NCBI GenBank assembly: GCA_030549495.1 | Contig: JAUIRK010000188.1 | Coordinates: 62,001 to 126,000, forward strand | Reading direction: 5' to 3' | From: Nectonema munidae | Taxonomy: Eukaryota > Nematomorpha > Nectonematoida > Nectonematidae | DNA length: 64,000 nt | Part shown: in pieces, positions 12,529-23,769 of the stretch | Position numbering within the stretch: position 1 is the first letter of the stretch | Layout: each line of letters opens with the position of its first letter | Made by a program: the position numbers and the translations under genes | Notes under the pieces: model-generated | The model's input: only the letters and a program-made list of their open reading frames with translations | What the model was told of the DNA's origin: nothing | The model's database searches: none

Positions 12529-12856
12529 CTTCACTTAAGTTGTTATAAGACTGATCAGTAGTAGTTAGCTTCGGTTTGTTGTAAAGATATTCGCCTCTGA
12601 GGATGCAAGCTCTTAAATAAGGACTCCAATTTTGAATTACATCAATTTTTACGGTATCTTTTGAGCGAACGGGTTCCGGTTCGGTCGGCGTTGCACGAGG
12701 AGAATCTTTTTTCAAACTTGAGCTTTCATAAACATCCGTTAAGGCGATATTGTCAGTTTCAAAACTGGACTGAGAAGTGTTCTTTTCCTGGTGATATTTA
12801 AAGGAATTGTAGTCTTCGCCATCGAAGTCAATTGGAAGGTTTACTCTAAAATTCAT
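12529..12856 (-). CDS. Possible first coding exon of a host gene
   Basis: The minus-strand frame starts MNFRVNLPIDFDGEDYNSF and contains DNIALTDVYESSSL, PTEPEPVRSKDTVKIDV and RACILRGEYLYNKP. It ends at a possible splice donor (AAG then GTATCA, about 12529). The protein is hydrophilic with normal amino-acid usage, unlike the Phe/Lys/Ile-rich shadows around it. The next exon would lie below 12500 on the minus strand and I could not identify it. The 12860-13300 region upstream is comparatively GC-rich and could hold the promoter. I do not recognise the product, and there is no sign of a mobile element. Confidence 0.35.
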
Positions 12857-12859
12857 TCT

Positions 12860-13955
12860 TTGCTAATAAGTTTGAAGTGGAGAATGAGATGTATATCCGT
12901 GATTAATGAGAACCTAGGGAGATAATTAAGAAAAGGTGAGGAAATTGAAGGAAATATGATATTATGGTGCAGGTAATTAGTATAGCAGAGTTGGTGCGAA
13001 CGTACAAACATTGTTGAATTTGCGTTGCGCAAAGAGCGCGAGAAGTCGCAAAAGATGAAAACTGTTTGCGTTGTTATGTAAGCAGAAACCGCACACCAAC
13101 AATTCAAAGATCTGAGCAAATAAACTGCAGAAATAAAGAAAAATATGTGATGTGATGATGTATTTTTCTTTTCTCTGATACGCTGAAAGTCATTAAGCAA
13201 TTAAGTTTGTGTGTATATAATATGCGAACATAGCTGTGTATACACACATAAACGACTCCGCCACATATCTAAAGCAATTTTACGCTAAAACTAATCAATG
13301 GTGCTAAATAAATATGCGCTATTGGATAAAAGTAAGCAAAGACAGCAGCACAAAGGGTGGTGCACACGCTGAGCTATGTGCTTTCTCGGCTTTTCAAAAG
13401 TTATTATACGCGACAAAGATAGAAAATATTAAATTCACAGGCTTAATAGTTAAGGTTAGGTTAAGGTTGGGGCGGGTATGCCACAGACACAAGCAAAAGA
13501 CTGTCTTAATTCAAGGATATCCTAGATATAGTACTGGAAAGCTCGTATAAGCTTTCTTATGCTCTGTCCCAAATAGCTCATATGAATATTTGAACGTTTG
13601 CACGACTCCAACTATATGACATTCGATGTAGGGTCATTTGTGGTTGGAGTACAAACTAGTGTTGCATTAATTTTTCGAATCTTCATTGATAAAGTAATAA
13701 ACAAATTGTTAATGGGATTATTATCGGCATTTAGCAAAACACCAACAAGGTTAAATTTTACTAATTGAACTTTTCAAGTTAACGCCTTCTTACTATTTGT
13801 AATAGGCGGGGAGCTGGTCATATTCATGACACTGTATATGCGGTGAACCAATGTGGAAGGAGTTTAAGGAAGGCTAACTCGTCCTCTTGCTTCTATTCTT
13901 TGCCTAAATTTAAGAAAAAAGGTATCTCCAATTCTACAGGAGGTTTTCATGATTT
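12860..13955. other. Non-coding region upstream of the candidate exon
   Basis: This is mixed-composition DNA with several CpG dinucleotides near 13020-13080 (GCGTTGCGCAAAGAGCGCG). No coding frame continues from the candidate exon. A short plus-strand frame at 13314-13550 has no recognisable domain. Confidence 0.35.
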
Positions 13956-13959
13956 AAGC

Positions 13960-14405
13960 CAGGGTTTCTTAACCTCTGGCGATTCGCGTACTTCTGGACG
14001 AAAATGGAATCCTGAGGGCTAATTTTTTAGAAAATAGTTGGGAATTAGATGAACAAACATTCAAATAATTTTTTCAAAAACTTACACTTTACATAAGAAT
14101 TTAATGTATTCAGAATAGCAATCACGTCATTTTTTTCTAATCATAAATCTCAGCTAAAAGATCACTTATTTTCAGAATTAAGGATCTGTAATAGAAGGAT
14201 ACGTGAAAAATCGATTTTTTGTAATATGGAATCTCTAGAAGAAAATATTTAGGAAGAGTTTGTTGAACGTAGATGAAATGAAAAATACAAATTGAATTTA
14301 AAAAAACGTGAAAGATTTTCTGCATTCTTTTATTTTATATTGGGGAATTCTATAATTTTTCACAATTTCAATGGCCGATTTAAACAAAAAGGTTAAGAAA
14401 CCTTG
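13960..14405. mobile_element. hAT-like MITE, 446 bp
   Basis: The left end CAGGGTTTCTTAACC matches the complement of the right end, CAAGGTTTCTTAACC, at 14 of 15 bases. Length and termini fit a non-autonomous hAT. No clear 8-bp target duplication remains. The interior is AT-rich without coding capacity. Confidence 0.65.
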
Positions 14406-14424
14406 AAGCGGTCATTATCTCAAT

Positions 14425-14670
14425 CAGTGGGCAGACAGGACGGTGCCTGTGGTGCAGTGCTCCTCCACTTTCGCTAGGTGCCCCTCCCATTTTTATTCTC
14501 TAAAAATTTTAAAGCTATTATAAATTCATCTGCATTGCTGAGGTGTTTAAATTTTTGCTTCAAATTTTGCTAACTTTTAAAGCTTCTGAGAAATTAATTT
14601 TTATTTTTTGAAAAAAATATGCCCTTTTGTGCCACCCCATTTTTTTTAAATATTTTTCGCTACGCCACGT
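14425..14670. mobile_element. hAT MITE, 246 bp, 7 of 8 target-site match
   Basis: The left end is CAGTGGGCAGACAGG. The right end, read in complement, is close to GTGGCGTAGCGAAAAATATT, a terminus type common in arthropod hAT MITEs. Flanks 14417-14424 (ATCTCAAT) and 14671-14678 (ATCCCAAT) match at 7 of 8 bases, the expected hAT duplication. The interior contains TGCCCCTCCC and TGCCACCCC patches in opposite halves. Confidence 0.65.
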
Positions 14671-14679
14671 ATCCCAATT

Positions 14680-15110
14680 TCATGAAGAATGGAAACAAAC
14701 TCAACTGTTGTTTTAACTATATAGAAGCACATTCTTCCAGGGCTTTTAGATGATGATTTATTCAGGTGAAACTCCTTCACATAACGCTTGTTGAAGCGCA
14801 TCATGTTCCAACCGATTAAGGACCAGCTTTAATGCATAATTTAATTGAAATAATATTAACCATAAAAACGAGGTTAGGACAATATGACAAAGCTTTATTA
14901 AAAAAGGAATATTTAATCTCTATGAGTCTTTTTCCAAATCCTTTCCTTACATCTTAACCACAAAAACCGTTCCCTCCGTTTTAATAATGACTATAATATA
15001 TATTCGCCGTCTATATACTTTCCAAAGTACAACTATACCACATGTTGTTAGTTCATTCGATTTTTATTACTGCCCGACCTTATTACTGAGTGTATCTTAG
15101 ATATTATGGG
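14680..15110. other. Non-coding stretch
   Basis: Between the MITE and the SINE I see AT-rich DNA only, with no open frame of note. Confidence 0.4.
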
Positions 15111-15252
15111 GACGTGAGTAAGGTTGGTTAGATACTTGATTTCGATAACTCAAGCTCTTTGGTTCGATCCCGCATTAAGCCTACTACCCTTATAGTTCAA
15201 TACAAGCGGCGCAATTGTGCCTTCTCGATGAAGACACCGCACGTTACCTTTT
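15111..15252 (+). mobile_element. tRNA-derived SINE, family A, copy 2
   Basis: The plus-strand copy has GTGAGTAAGGTTGGTTAGATAC as the A-box region, B box GGTTCGATCCC at 15161-15171 and the GCGCAATTGTGCCTTCTCG tail motif at about 15210-15228. It is the best-oriented reference for the family seen also at 10915 and 30561. Confidence 0.75.
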
Positions 15253-15254
15253 TC

Positions 15255-16876
15255 TTTATTAGAAAACAAGAATTATAACTTTTCCCAACCTAACTTTTTC
15301 CCTATACAAATATAGTTTTGTAAATTTTGTATGAAGAAAAAGTTGATTTAAATTAGGAAAAGATAGACATATTCTCTACAAAAGAAGAAGGTTTAAATAT
15401 ATTAAAAATTGCACGTCTTTTTAATACAAAGTATTTCTTATTTCACAGCAGCATCTATCATTTTTTCTCAAATTTTGAAGTAGTACATAAAAAATCGCTT
15501 TTATATATTGCAAAAAGAAACTTTTTGATTATGTATTTATGTCAAAGAATAAAGAAAATAATATTTGTTAAAATTAACATTAATAAACGGCGCCAAACTG
15601 GACCGTATTTAGTCAAGATTGCAAAGAGGGCAAGAAGCTAGAGCTGTTCTTTGTTTTCAATGCCTAAAAAACTTTTTTGAAAAGATATATCATTTATACC
15701 AATTATTATCCATTATATGTAAGAAGAATGTTCAAGAAAAGCATAGGAACGACGACAATATTAATTTTTAACCCGGGACCTTTTTCAAATTACAAAATTA
15801 CTATATATATGGTTAAAACTATAATTGAAAAATAAATTTCTATTATATCAAAAAATAATTATTTTTTAAATTTGAAATAATTATCATTTCTTTCAATTAT
15901 TGTAAAAAGCTTCCTTTTTTGATTTAAACAACGTAATAATATGGATATTTATAGGAACGTAACCCTTGACGACGATCAGAGTATTTTTTGGGTGGACCAA
16001 AAAATTAATTTCCTCTGCTTAATATATAAAAATCCATTGAGGAAGAAAGAAGGTGATTAGCCTTTAAAAGTATGGTCTTCCAAAGTTCACATTTTTAGTT
16101 CATATTTTTAAGACAAATAATGAAATATTTAGAGTTTTCAGGTCAAAGCTTTACTGCTCTAGTAAAATGATTACGCCTCGCAGAATAGGTAGCAGTTGTT
16201 ATTATTACTCTCAATCAAATTTCCATCAAATCTCTCTACAAAAATGGGACAACGAACGAGAAGGAAGAGTTGACTTGATGGATTTTCATCATTGTTAGAG
16301 TTGATACGTGAATAAAGAAGAGAGAGTTCAATTCACCTCTACTCACAGACGTCTTTGTCTTCGTAATTAATTCTGTGTTCACCAGCACCACAAATAATAG
16401 ACTAGGGAGAAATGTAATTTATCAAAATATATTATTAATGAATTGCATGCTAATGCTAATTAAGCTCGTGTAATCCTTTATATAGGTAATGAGAGATGAA
16501 CAACAGTGTAATGAAAACGGCAAAATAAACATGCAAATGGGTCATGCTGGTGATGGTGAATCCAATTTTATTGTCCCTTCATTTCTCCTTTTGTCTATAA
16601 ATTGCACTCCACAACAAAACAAAAGAAGACATCGAATAACTTTGCTTGTATACAACTTCTATCCCTGGGATACGGTCGGATGTGAAAAAATCCCAGCTCA
16701 AACCAAAATTTCCAACACTGACAAGGATAATAATATGAATGAAAAAGTTTTAAAAATTTGGTGAAATTGGTTGGTGTAGGGTTAAAAAACGAAAAATGGA
16801 TATTTTCTGAAGTATGGGAATATATGGAATGTGTATTTATGATTAATTAAACAGCTGTAAACGGGCAACACAATGA
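15255..16876. other. AT-rich non-coding region
   Basis: No gene is recognised. A short open frame at 16489-16764 starts MRDEQQCNENGKINMQMG and lacks any domain I know. Its region is a little richer in GC, so an unannotated exon cannot be excluded. Confidence 0.35.
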
Positions 16877-16884
16877 CTATAGAG

Positions 16885-17354
16885 CAGTGGTTCCCAACCG
16901 GGGGTTCATGGACCCCTAGGGGTCCATGGAAGAATTTCAAGGGGTTCATGGAAATTCTACTTCAAACTACTTATGCTGAATCTCCTTTAATATACTTCTA
17001 TTTTCCAAATCAATATAAATATATATATTTAGAGCTTTTTTAAATAAATATTTTCTTCCCTTTTTTAAAGTTTCATATTTTGAAAGTTTATATATCCTTT
17101 TTATTAGTTACAATATTTTTGAAAAATTTATATTTAAATTGGAAAAAAATTTTATTCACATTTTATGTCAGGCTTTACGATTTCTCTGATTTCATATGAA
17201 TAAAGATGCGATTTAATCAGATGACTACAATCATTTTTTGCATAAAAATCTTTGATTAATTTTGTTGGCTCAAACTATTCAGTTGTAGGGGTCCACAGGT
17301 AAAAAAAGTGGCTGAAAAAGGGGGAACGGGATAAAAAAAGATTGGGAACCACTG
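16885..17354. mobile_element. hAT MITE, 470 bp, perfect 8-bp target duplication
   Basis: The left end CAGTGGTTCCCAACC and the complement of the right end CAGTGGTTCCCAATC match at 14 of 15 bases. The element is flanked by identical CTATAGAG at 16877-16884 and 17355-17362. Sub-terminal GGGGTTCATGG/GGGGTCCATGG repeats lie in the left 90 bases and GGGGTCCACAGG lies near the right end. There is no coding capacity. The perfect duplication points to a fairly recent insertion. Confidence 0.9.
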
Positions 17355-17364
17355 CTATAGAGAC

Positions 17365-18615
17365 ATGTGAGGGTTGACCGCGAGGTAAAGGTGAACGCGA
17401 TGACAAATTAATAGCTCGCCTTCGTCAATCTTAATTGTGGCGACTGGCGAGCAGTTTAAAATGGTGATAGAACATATATAGAATTGGCGCAACATTTATC
17501 GCAAGAAATTCGCCGAATTTAGAATACTTTTCAAAGCAGAGGATTTTTAAAGCAGATGAAGCCAAACTCACACCTGAATGAGACTGCATGTGAAAAGAAA
17601 AAGAGAGCGCAAATCGCTGATTATTATGGCAACAAAATTATTATGCATTCCAATTGGGAAATTAAAAAAAAGAAAATTTGTATTTTAATCACCACAATTC
17701 ATGCGAGATGCGATGCCTTAAAAGATCAGAAACAGCACTCACTTTTCATAAATATTCGGAACAAGTTTTTAAATCTATCCATCATAATTTCTTTTTATCT
17801 TTAGGAATTTTGAAAAATTTCATCAAGAAAGCTAGGCACACATTAGGGATAAAAATGCGAAATAAATCCACCCAAGTTATGATGATAAAGACATAAAGTT
17901 GTGGAGAATTTCGGTTTTGTAGCGTACTAACTCGATCGATATTCATTATCATAAATTTTTCTGTCAATGATTCAACAATGAACTAAAAAAGAGCTGTGTA
18001 TCCAATATTACTTCAATCTAGCTCTATCGCCGATTCTAATTGGGGCTGGACTAAATGAAAGTTTCAAAGGAGCTTAGGGTGGGGGGTAAAATAAATTCAA
18101 GGGCTGAGAGATTCAATTACAAACCTAGTGAGTGCACTCTTCATAAAAAGTTTGAATACGAGAAAGGTCCTTCTCGTCGATATCTACATGTTTTGTGCAC
18201 TTCCTATGATAGATAAAGACTGAAGAAATAATAATGCAGACATCTTAATTTTCATATTTGAAGTTCATGTATATTCATGGCTTATGTGACTTAAAGGAGG
18301 GGAATTCCATCTAAGTCAAACGCTACACAAACTAAAAACTAGAAGCGTCACTGTATAAAAATGTTTACTAGTGATATCTTTTAAGAAAGAAATTTATAAT
18401 AAAAATACTATTCGTAGAATGGGGCATCCTTGTAATTCAAATTTTAAATTTTATTAATCAGATATAGATTTAGAGAGTTTGTGAGAAGTGAAAGTAAGAA
18501 ATATAGAGCATGATAAAATCACAAATGCAAACTGAGAAGAAGAAACAGACAGGCGGATAAAGAACCTAATATGCATGAAGAGTAGAACTGTTATAGGCAA
18601 AAGTTGTCACTTTAA
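17365..18615. other. Non-coding region
   Basis: No recognised gene. The overlapping short frames at 17556-17967 are lysine- and isoleucine-rich with no domain. The 17365-17520 stretch has several CpGs (GCGAGGTAAAGGTGAACGCG) but no other sign of function. Confidence 0.35.
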
Positions 18616-18617
18616 AT

Positions 18618-19112
18618 CATTGGTCCCCAAACTGTGGGCTATGGATCCCTGGGGGCCATAAAGCAAAATTTAAGGGGTCATAATCTGAGGCTATGCATAA
18701 ATAAAACCAGAGGAGTTTAGCGGGTAGATAGCCGGTGGAGGGAAGGCTTCTCATCCCACCTGTGAATACTGTGGATACGCGAACGTACAAACAATGCCAA
18801 AACCAACGAACCTTTTATTACTTGTCAGTTACATTTATCCTCCCATCATTGATGTCACATAATTTGACTAGTTCGAGTTTTTTGGTCATCAATGGCAGCT
18901 TCATATCCAAATTTATGTGATTTCGCTTTTCGCCAACTTCTACCATTTTTATCAACTTATTCCTGTGAGGCTGCCTTCTCTCAACTCTCTGCATTAAAAC
19001 GAAATATCGCAACAGACTTGAAGTGAAGCATGACCTACGTTGTGCTTTAAGTGAAACAAAACCAAGAATCAAGAAACTTGTCGATCATCGGCAACATCAC
19101 CCTTCACACTGA
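18618..19112 (+). pseudogene. hAT transposase remnant (left end plus C-terminus)
   Basis: The left boundary at 18618 reads CATTGGTCCCCAAACTGTGG, related to the terminus of the 16885 MITE. Further on, two frames give the hAT C-terminal dimerisation domain. FWSSMAASYPNLCDFAFRQL and LLPFLSTYSCEAAFSQLSAL lie near 18880-18990. After a one-base shift, KYRNRLEVKHDLRCALSE and RIKKLVDHRQHHPSH run to the stop near 19112. The group is the ZBED5/FAM200-type hAT. Almost all of the upstream transposase has been deleted, leaving about 0.5 kb. Confidence 0.75.
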
Positions 19113-19114
19113 GT

Positions 19115-19590
19115 AGAATTGTCTCCCAACTAGAGCATTTAATTGTTACAATGTTATCAAATTTGTAAGATTCAAAGATTAAATCGCATAGCGTAGGATT
19201 AATAAAAATTTTCCACCCGGTGGATTTTCTGTTTCCTTCTTTTTTTTGCTTATTCTTGAAACACCTTTTAACAAAATGAATTAATCTTATGATTATAATT
19301 GTTAGATACTAGTAGACAGTCAGGGCATTCACCGGCTTTCACAGAAATTTCAACAATGAGAAATGTAGTGTAATGTGAATTTGGCTAAAGTTCATTTTCC
19401 TTTGTTCCTGAATTGTAATACATGTAAATATGTGCATAATGTAACATGCACACACATTCTGTTAACTTAGTAGGTACAGTCCTGTGATTAATTAACTTAC
19501 CATCTTGGTGATTTTTTATTTTTATCGATTATTATGTAAATTATTATATATATTCAATATATAAAAAAGCAACTTTTAGTTTTATTTCAG
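19115..19590. other. AT-rich non-coding stretch
   Basis: No gene is seen. It lies between two hAT transposase fragments and may be 3' non-coding hAT sequence. Confidence 0.4.
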
Positions 19591-19727
19591 ATTATTATAG
19601 CGTCAAATCAAGATGCCCAAACGACAGAATAGCGATCAATATATTATTTTTGGTTCTATGAATTGAAAAATAGAGAAGAATCTGTGCCACGTTGTGTGGT
19701 GTGTATGAAGACATTATCAAATGCATC
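19581..19727 (+). pseudogene. N-terminal fragment of a BED-finger hAT transposase
   Basis: A polypyrimidine tract with a TTTATTTCAG acceptor at 19581-19590 precedes an ATG at 19613. The protein begins MPKRQNSDQYIIF and, after a frame change, continues FYELKNREESVPRCVVCMK and TLSNA. This is the start of the BED zinc finger, with the C-x2-C pair present. The rest of the gene is absent, since the sequence turns non-coding at about 19727. It is probably the same ZBED5-like family as the C-terminal piece at 18880-19112. The order C-terminus then N-terminus means two copies or a rearrangement. Confidence 0.65.
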
Positions 19728-19893
19728 AGGGCCGGTGCAAATAACAATTATTAGCAACATCACTGTGCCTATCATCTAAATATATCCTGAAAAAACCCAA
19801 ATTATGAAACCTCTTAAAATGTTAACTTGGAACTAAATACATTAATATCTGAAAGTTAAAAATTTTAATGTAAGCCATAAATCATATCTTTAA

Positions 19894-20026
19894 CCCTTTG
19901 GTGACCAGAAAAATCAGACGATATTTATTAAAAAGCAGAAGATTCATATACAAAACTATTTGAAAAAGGAGACGAAGGTAAAATTATTTATGTATCATAT
20001 AAGATACAACACTGGTCACGAAAGGG
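19894..20026. mobile_element. piggyBac-like MITE, 133 bp
   Basis: The left end CCCTTTGGTGACCAG and the complement of the right end CCCTTTCGTGACCAG match at 14 of 15 bases. TTAA precedes the left end (19890-19893). The right flank is TAAG, a one-base variant. The first 75 or so bases match 1861-1940 closely. This is an internally deleted member of the same family with better preserved ends. Confidence 0.8.
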
Positions 20027-20029
20027 TAA

Positions 20030-20685
20030 GCCCGCAAAAGTAAGTTAAAAGCGATGAACTCTCAAACATGCGCAAATGTTTAGCGTTTATATTTTAAATA
20101 TAAATAATAGAGTGATAAGGAAAATAGTGTTGCGTTATGCCCAGGTGTAGGCTTGCTAGTAGACTGACATATACAAGTTATAAAATGCAGTTAAAAAAGT
20201 CTACATAGCAAAAACTTAAAGGCCTAAATGCAAATATTGATAGTAAAGTTTCAACCTCTCTAAAGTTAACACATAGACAAACTACGAAAAAAATTATTTA
20301 AAAAACTATTATTTGTACACAAATAAATATGTCATGCAATTTAGAGATATAAATATAAAGGAAAAGTGGCATTTGTTCATTGGAAAAATGAACTAAAAAA
20401 ACGATACTGTAGAATGTTTCAATGTAGAAAGCACAATGTTATACCAAGTGTATCGAACTATGAGCAGTAAGTTGAAACTCTGTCATTGAAATCAAAGCCA
20501 GACTCAACCCTACCTCCTCACGCATCTCATTAGGCACTATTTGCGTGGATAATAATCAATTCTTATTTTCAAAAGTTAAAAATGGGGATACTTTAAAGGT
20601 TTTCCGTTTTTGAATTCATGACTTTTTTCCAGTTGCAAAATTACTTATCTCTCTGAGCAGTATTTTTCATTTATAAATTTGCGAA
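20030..20685. other. AT-rich non-coding stretch
   Basis: No feature is recognised apart from scattered short open frames. Confidence 0.4.
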
Positions 20686-20689
20686 CCTT

Positions 20690-20795
20690 GCGTTTAGCGA
20701 AATCATACAATATATCATCACAATGAAAAATAAGAAGATCGGGGCCCACTGCTGCCGCATAATTTGCAGTTGCCTAAGGTCGGTCCTGGGTTGGA
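20690..20795 (-). repeat. Truncated hAT MITE copy (GGCCGGCC-end family)
   Basis: The reverse complement from about 20790 reads CAGGACCGACCTTAGGCAAC, then GCAGTGGGCCCCG and GATGATATATTGTATGATTT. It follows the first 105 bases of the MITE at 25485-25759 with about 85% identity. The far end has been lost. Confidence 0.7.
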
Positions 20796-20799
20796 GACA

Positions 20800-23225
20800 A
20801 CTTATATAATTTACATGAAAAATTTAAAATGATGAGGATCATTCTTTACAACCAAAGAGAATGTTAAAATCATTTATTATTATTGGTTTATTCACCAACG
20901 TAATCTAAGTTTTAAACGAATTAGAATTCTTTAGGAATTGTTGAAACAATGTAATTTGCTATTTAAATGCCACTAAAGTTGAATGATGTATTCATGCAGG
21001 AAGCCTTATTTGATCTTGAACATACGATTAAAATGTTTATCTCTTAAGTACAATCGCCCAAAACTAAGGACTAATTTGGAATAACTTCGTAAAAATGGCT
21101 GATACAGCAGATACCATTTTTCGTGTAGTCTAATTATCGCTATGCGTAACTGTAATTTCGGAGCGGAAACACTTTTAAGGTTAATAAATAATAGCTTTTT
21201 CTCCAAATTTTTAACGTTTATTGAATTTGTTTAACAACGAAGTCCCCAGTTCACACCTTTTGATGATGTTAGCGCTCTAGCAAGTAATGGCCCATAGTGA
21301 GTGCAAGATTTCTGGATCAGGCACAAACAAAGAAATACACACCACAACGTTTATATCATAATTTGTATATTTCACATATTTTACCCACTTGTTTGAACTT
21401 TCTTCTTATTCTCTTAAAAGACAATTTCTTACTTTCGACTTAACAGAAACTTCTGAAAAAATTAAATTCTTTGGCTTTTCTTTGGCGTTGAACGTTGCAA
21501 TTAGACATTACTATTTTGAGCAAATTTTTCACAAGTATTCGAGTATGGAAGCAAGGAATAGAAGATTGAAGCAAAAAAGTGCTAATAAATCTATCTTGAA
21601 ATTGTGTTACAAGTAAAAATCAATACAAGTAAAAAATTAAGTGTCACAAACAAGATATATCTAATATGTGAAATAGTTGCAATTGATGATTATATTTATC
21701 GATGAACGTAAAAGATAAATTACATCTATCTAACTCGTCCAATTTGTCCTCTTCTTTGTGAAATACCTTTCTCTTTATCCTAACTTTATTTCCTTCTCCC
21801 TTGAGAGAATACTCTAAATTACTGGTTCTCACATTGTCGATTAAAGCCTCAAAGGAGGGGTTTTGGAATTCGTATTGGGAACTATAAAAAATTACGAATA
21901 ACCAGTTTTATGTCCTAAAAATTTTTTTTGAATAAAACGAATATTTTTATTAACATTTTTAAAATTTGGAATATGTTTCTTCTAATATTTAAGGGGATAT
22001 AATTTTTATAATATTTCTTATAAATTCAATTCTTTAATAAAAGGGGAAATGAATCAAAAGGTTCAATTATTATATTGGGTAACTGTCGATTTTTGATAAA
22101 AAGACATATTTATTCCTTGTACCATATTACATCGTAGAAAGTGGATCAAGTGTCCTAAGTAAAACTTGAAGATTTTAAATGAAGCGTATAAATAAATGTG
22201 AAACGGGTGATATTAAAGCTGCTTTAAGTAACGTCAAAATTGGGAAAATAAACACATTTAAAAAATGGCATTATTTCTTTCAAAAAATCTTACCAACAAG
22301 AGTATGCGAACATTTTCGCACGTAAGAACGTTTGTGTCACAAAAATGGATAAAAGTAGTGAGGCCTAGGCAAAATAAAATACTTACACACAACTTGAATT
22401 GGGTTGAGAAAAGTGTCACACATCTCATTGAGATCATTTTTCTCTCTCTTTATATTCATGGTATGATCTCTTCTACTCATTTTAATTAAAGCAAATTCTC
22501 AAATCACAACTATGCATAATATTATATTATTATTTATTATTAACTCACAGCCTTCATCTAATTAAGCAGCAGAAGCGTCAAAAGCCTAAAATATCTGCAT
22601 AATAATCAAAGAACGTGCTCAGAAAATGAGATTGTGAAGAGAAGCACCCATGCCTTCAATCAAATAGGAATGAATTGACATGTCTTCGAAAATGCCTCAC
22701 CAAATTCAAAACCAAAGCCAAAGTACTATATATATTTTTCAAGGGGAATTATTTCCTTTTCAAGACTTTACTACTTTGGGTGTAGCGAGAATGTATCCAA
22801 TTCGAATCTAGAAATTGCGTATACTGAAATCGAAATCTCGGAAGAATAAATAGTGATTAGACAAATTGCAAACTCTAAATGTGAAGAAAGTAAAAATCAT
22901 AAGAAAAACCTATATCGTTTAAGTGAATTTTGAAGATGTATAGTGTCTCAATTGACAAACAAATTCAATAAAATCGATAAAATTGATCCCCACACTTAAG
23001 CAATATTTTCTATAATTGAATATATTCATCAATCTTGAATACATTTTGCTGTAATTGATCGATAAGAATATTGAATTATAAATAACATATATATCAAATT
23101 TGCCTAGATATCATGACTGTGGTATTTATTTATGTCTAAGCTTTGTAATAGTTCAAATTTTACTCACTAATTCGTGAATTATCATATTCATAAAAATTAC
23201 TTACAAAGAAAAAAAGTTCTTAATA
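20800..23225. other. AT-rich non-coding region
   Basis: I see no gene, RNA or clear repeat. Open frames such as 21389-21616 and 22265-22489 are short and have no recognisable domain. An ATT-rich simple tract lies near 22518-22542. Confidence 0.4.
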
Positions 23226-23226
23226 T

Positions 23227-23565
23227 TAGAGATGATGTATTGGATATCCGCAAAAATTTTTATATCCTCCTCATCCGTGAATCATTTAAGTTTCACCAAC
23301 ATCCGCAATAACATGCGCATTCTCGATTTTGAAACATTTTTCTATTTTCTATATACCTAAAAGTTTTTTTTTGAATTTTTACTTTATCCAAAATTATTAT
23401 GATAAGTATTTCTCTATGATAACACATCTACATTGACATCTTTTTACATTTTTAAGAATTATGAAACTTACGGGAATAAGAATTAAAATATCTGGATCTG
23501 CCAAAAAATTAATTCTGACATCCGCATCCACGGATACAAAAAATGTCACATCCGATACATCTCTA
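23227..23565. mobile_element. Probable hAT MITE, about 339 bp
   Basis: The left end TAGAGATGATGTATTGGAT and the complement of the right end TAGAGATGTATCGGATGTG align with a short gap. ATCCGC motifs repeat inside both halves. Possible 8-bp flanks (CTTAATAT and GCTAAAAT) match at only 5 of 8. A truncated second copy of the right half is at 43391-43555, which confirms a dispersed family. Confidence 0.55.
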
Positions 23566-23699
23566 GCTAAAATGCATTCGATGGTAAAAAAATTATTTTG
23601 AAAATTTAAAATAAAATGTGATAAAAATTGTTCCAAGAAATGTAATGATGACAAATTATTATTAACTCCTCAAATCTTTTCTTTCAAGGTTAAGCAACC

Positions 23700-23758
23700 C
23701 TCATGCTAAAGCTCAGTTACCCCCAAAGGGTCGCGACCCACCTGGTGAGGAACCCCTA
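23700..23758. repeat. Solo hAT-type terminus
   Basis: The segment reads GGGTCGCGACCCACCTGGTG followed by AGGAACCCCTAG. In complement this is the common hAT end CAGGGGTTCnnnACC-GGTGGGTCGCGACCC. The partner end is not visible, so only a fragment of an element remains. Confidence 0.5.
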
Positions 23759-23769
23759 GGTTAGATAGT

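Noticed and set aside
15161-15171. tRNA gene at B-box motifs (also 10994, 30645 and 41763)
   Set aside because: The heads do not form a full cloverleaf with an acceptor stem, and three copies share a common non-tRNA tail, so they are SINEs.
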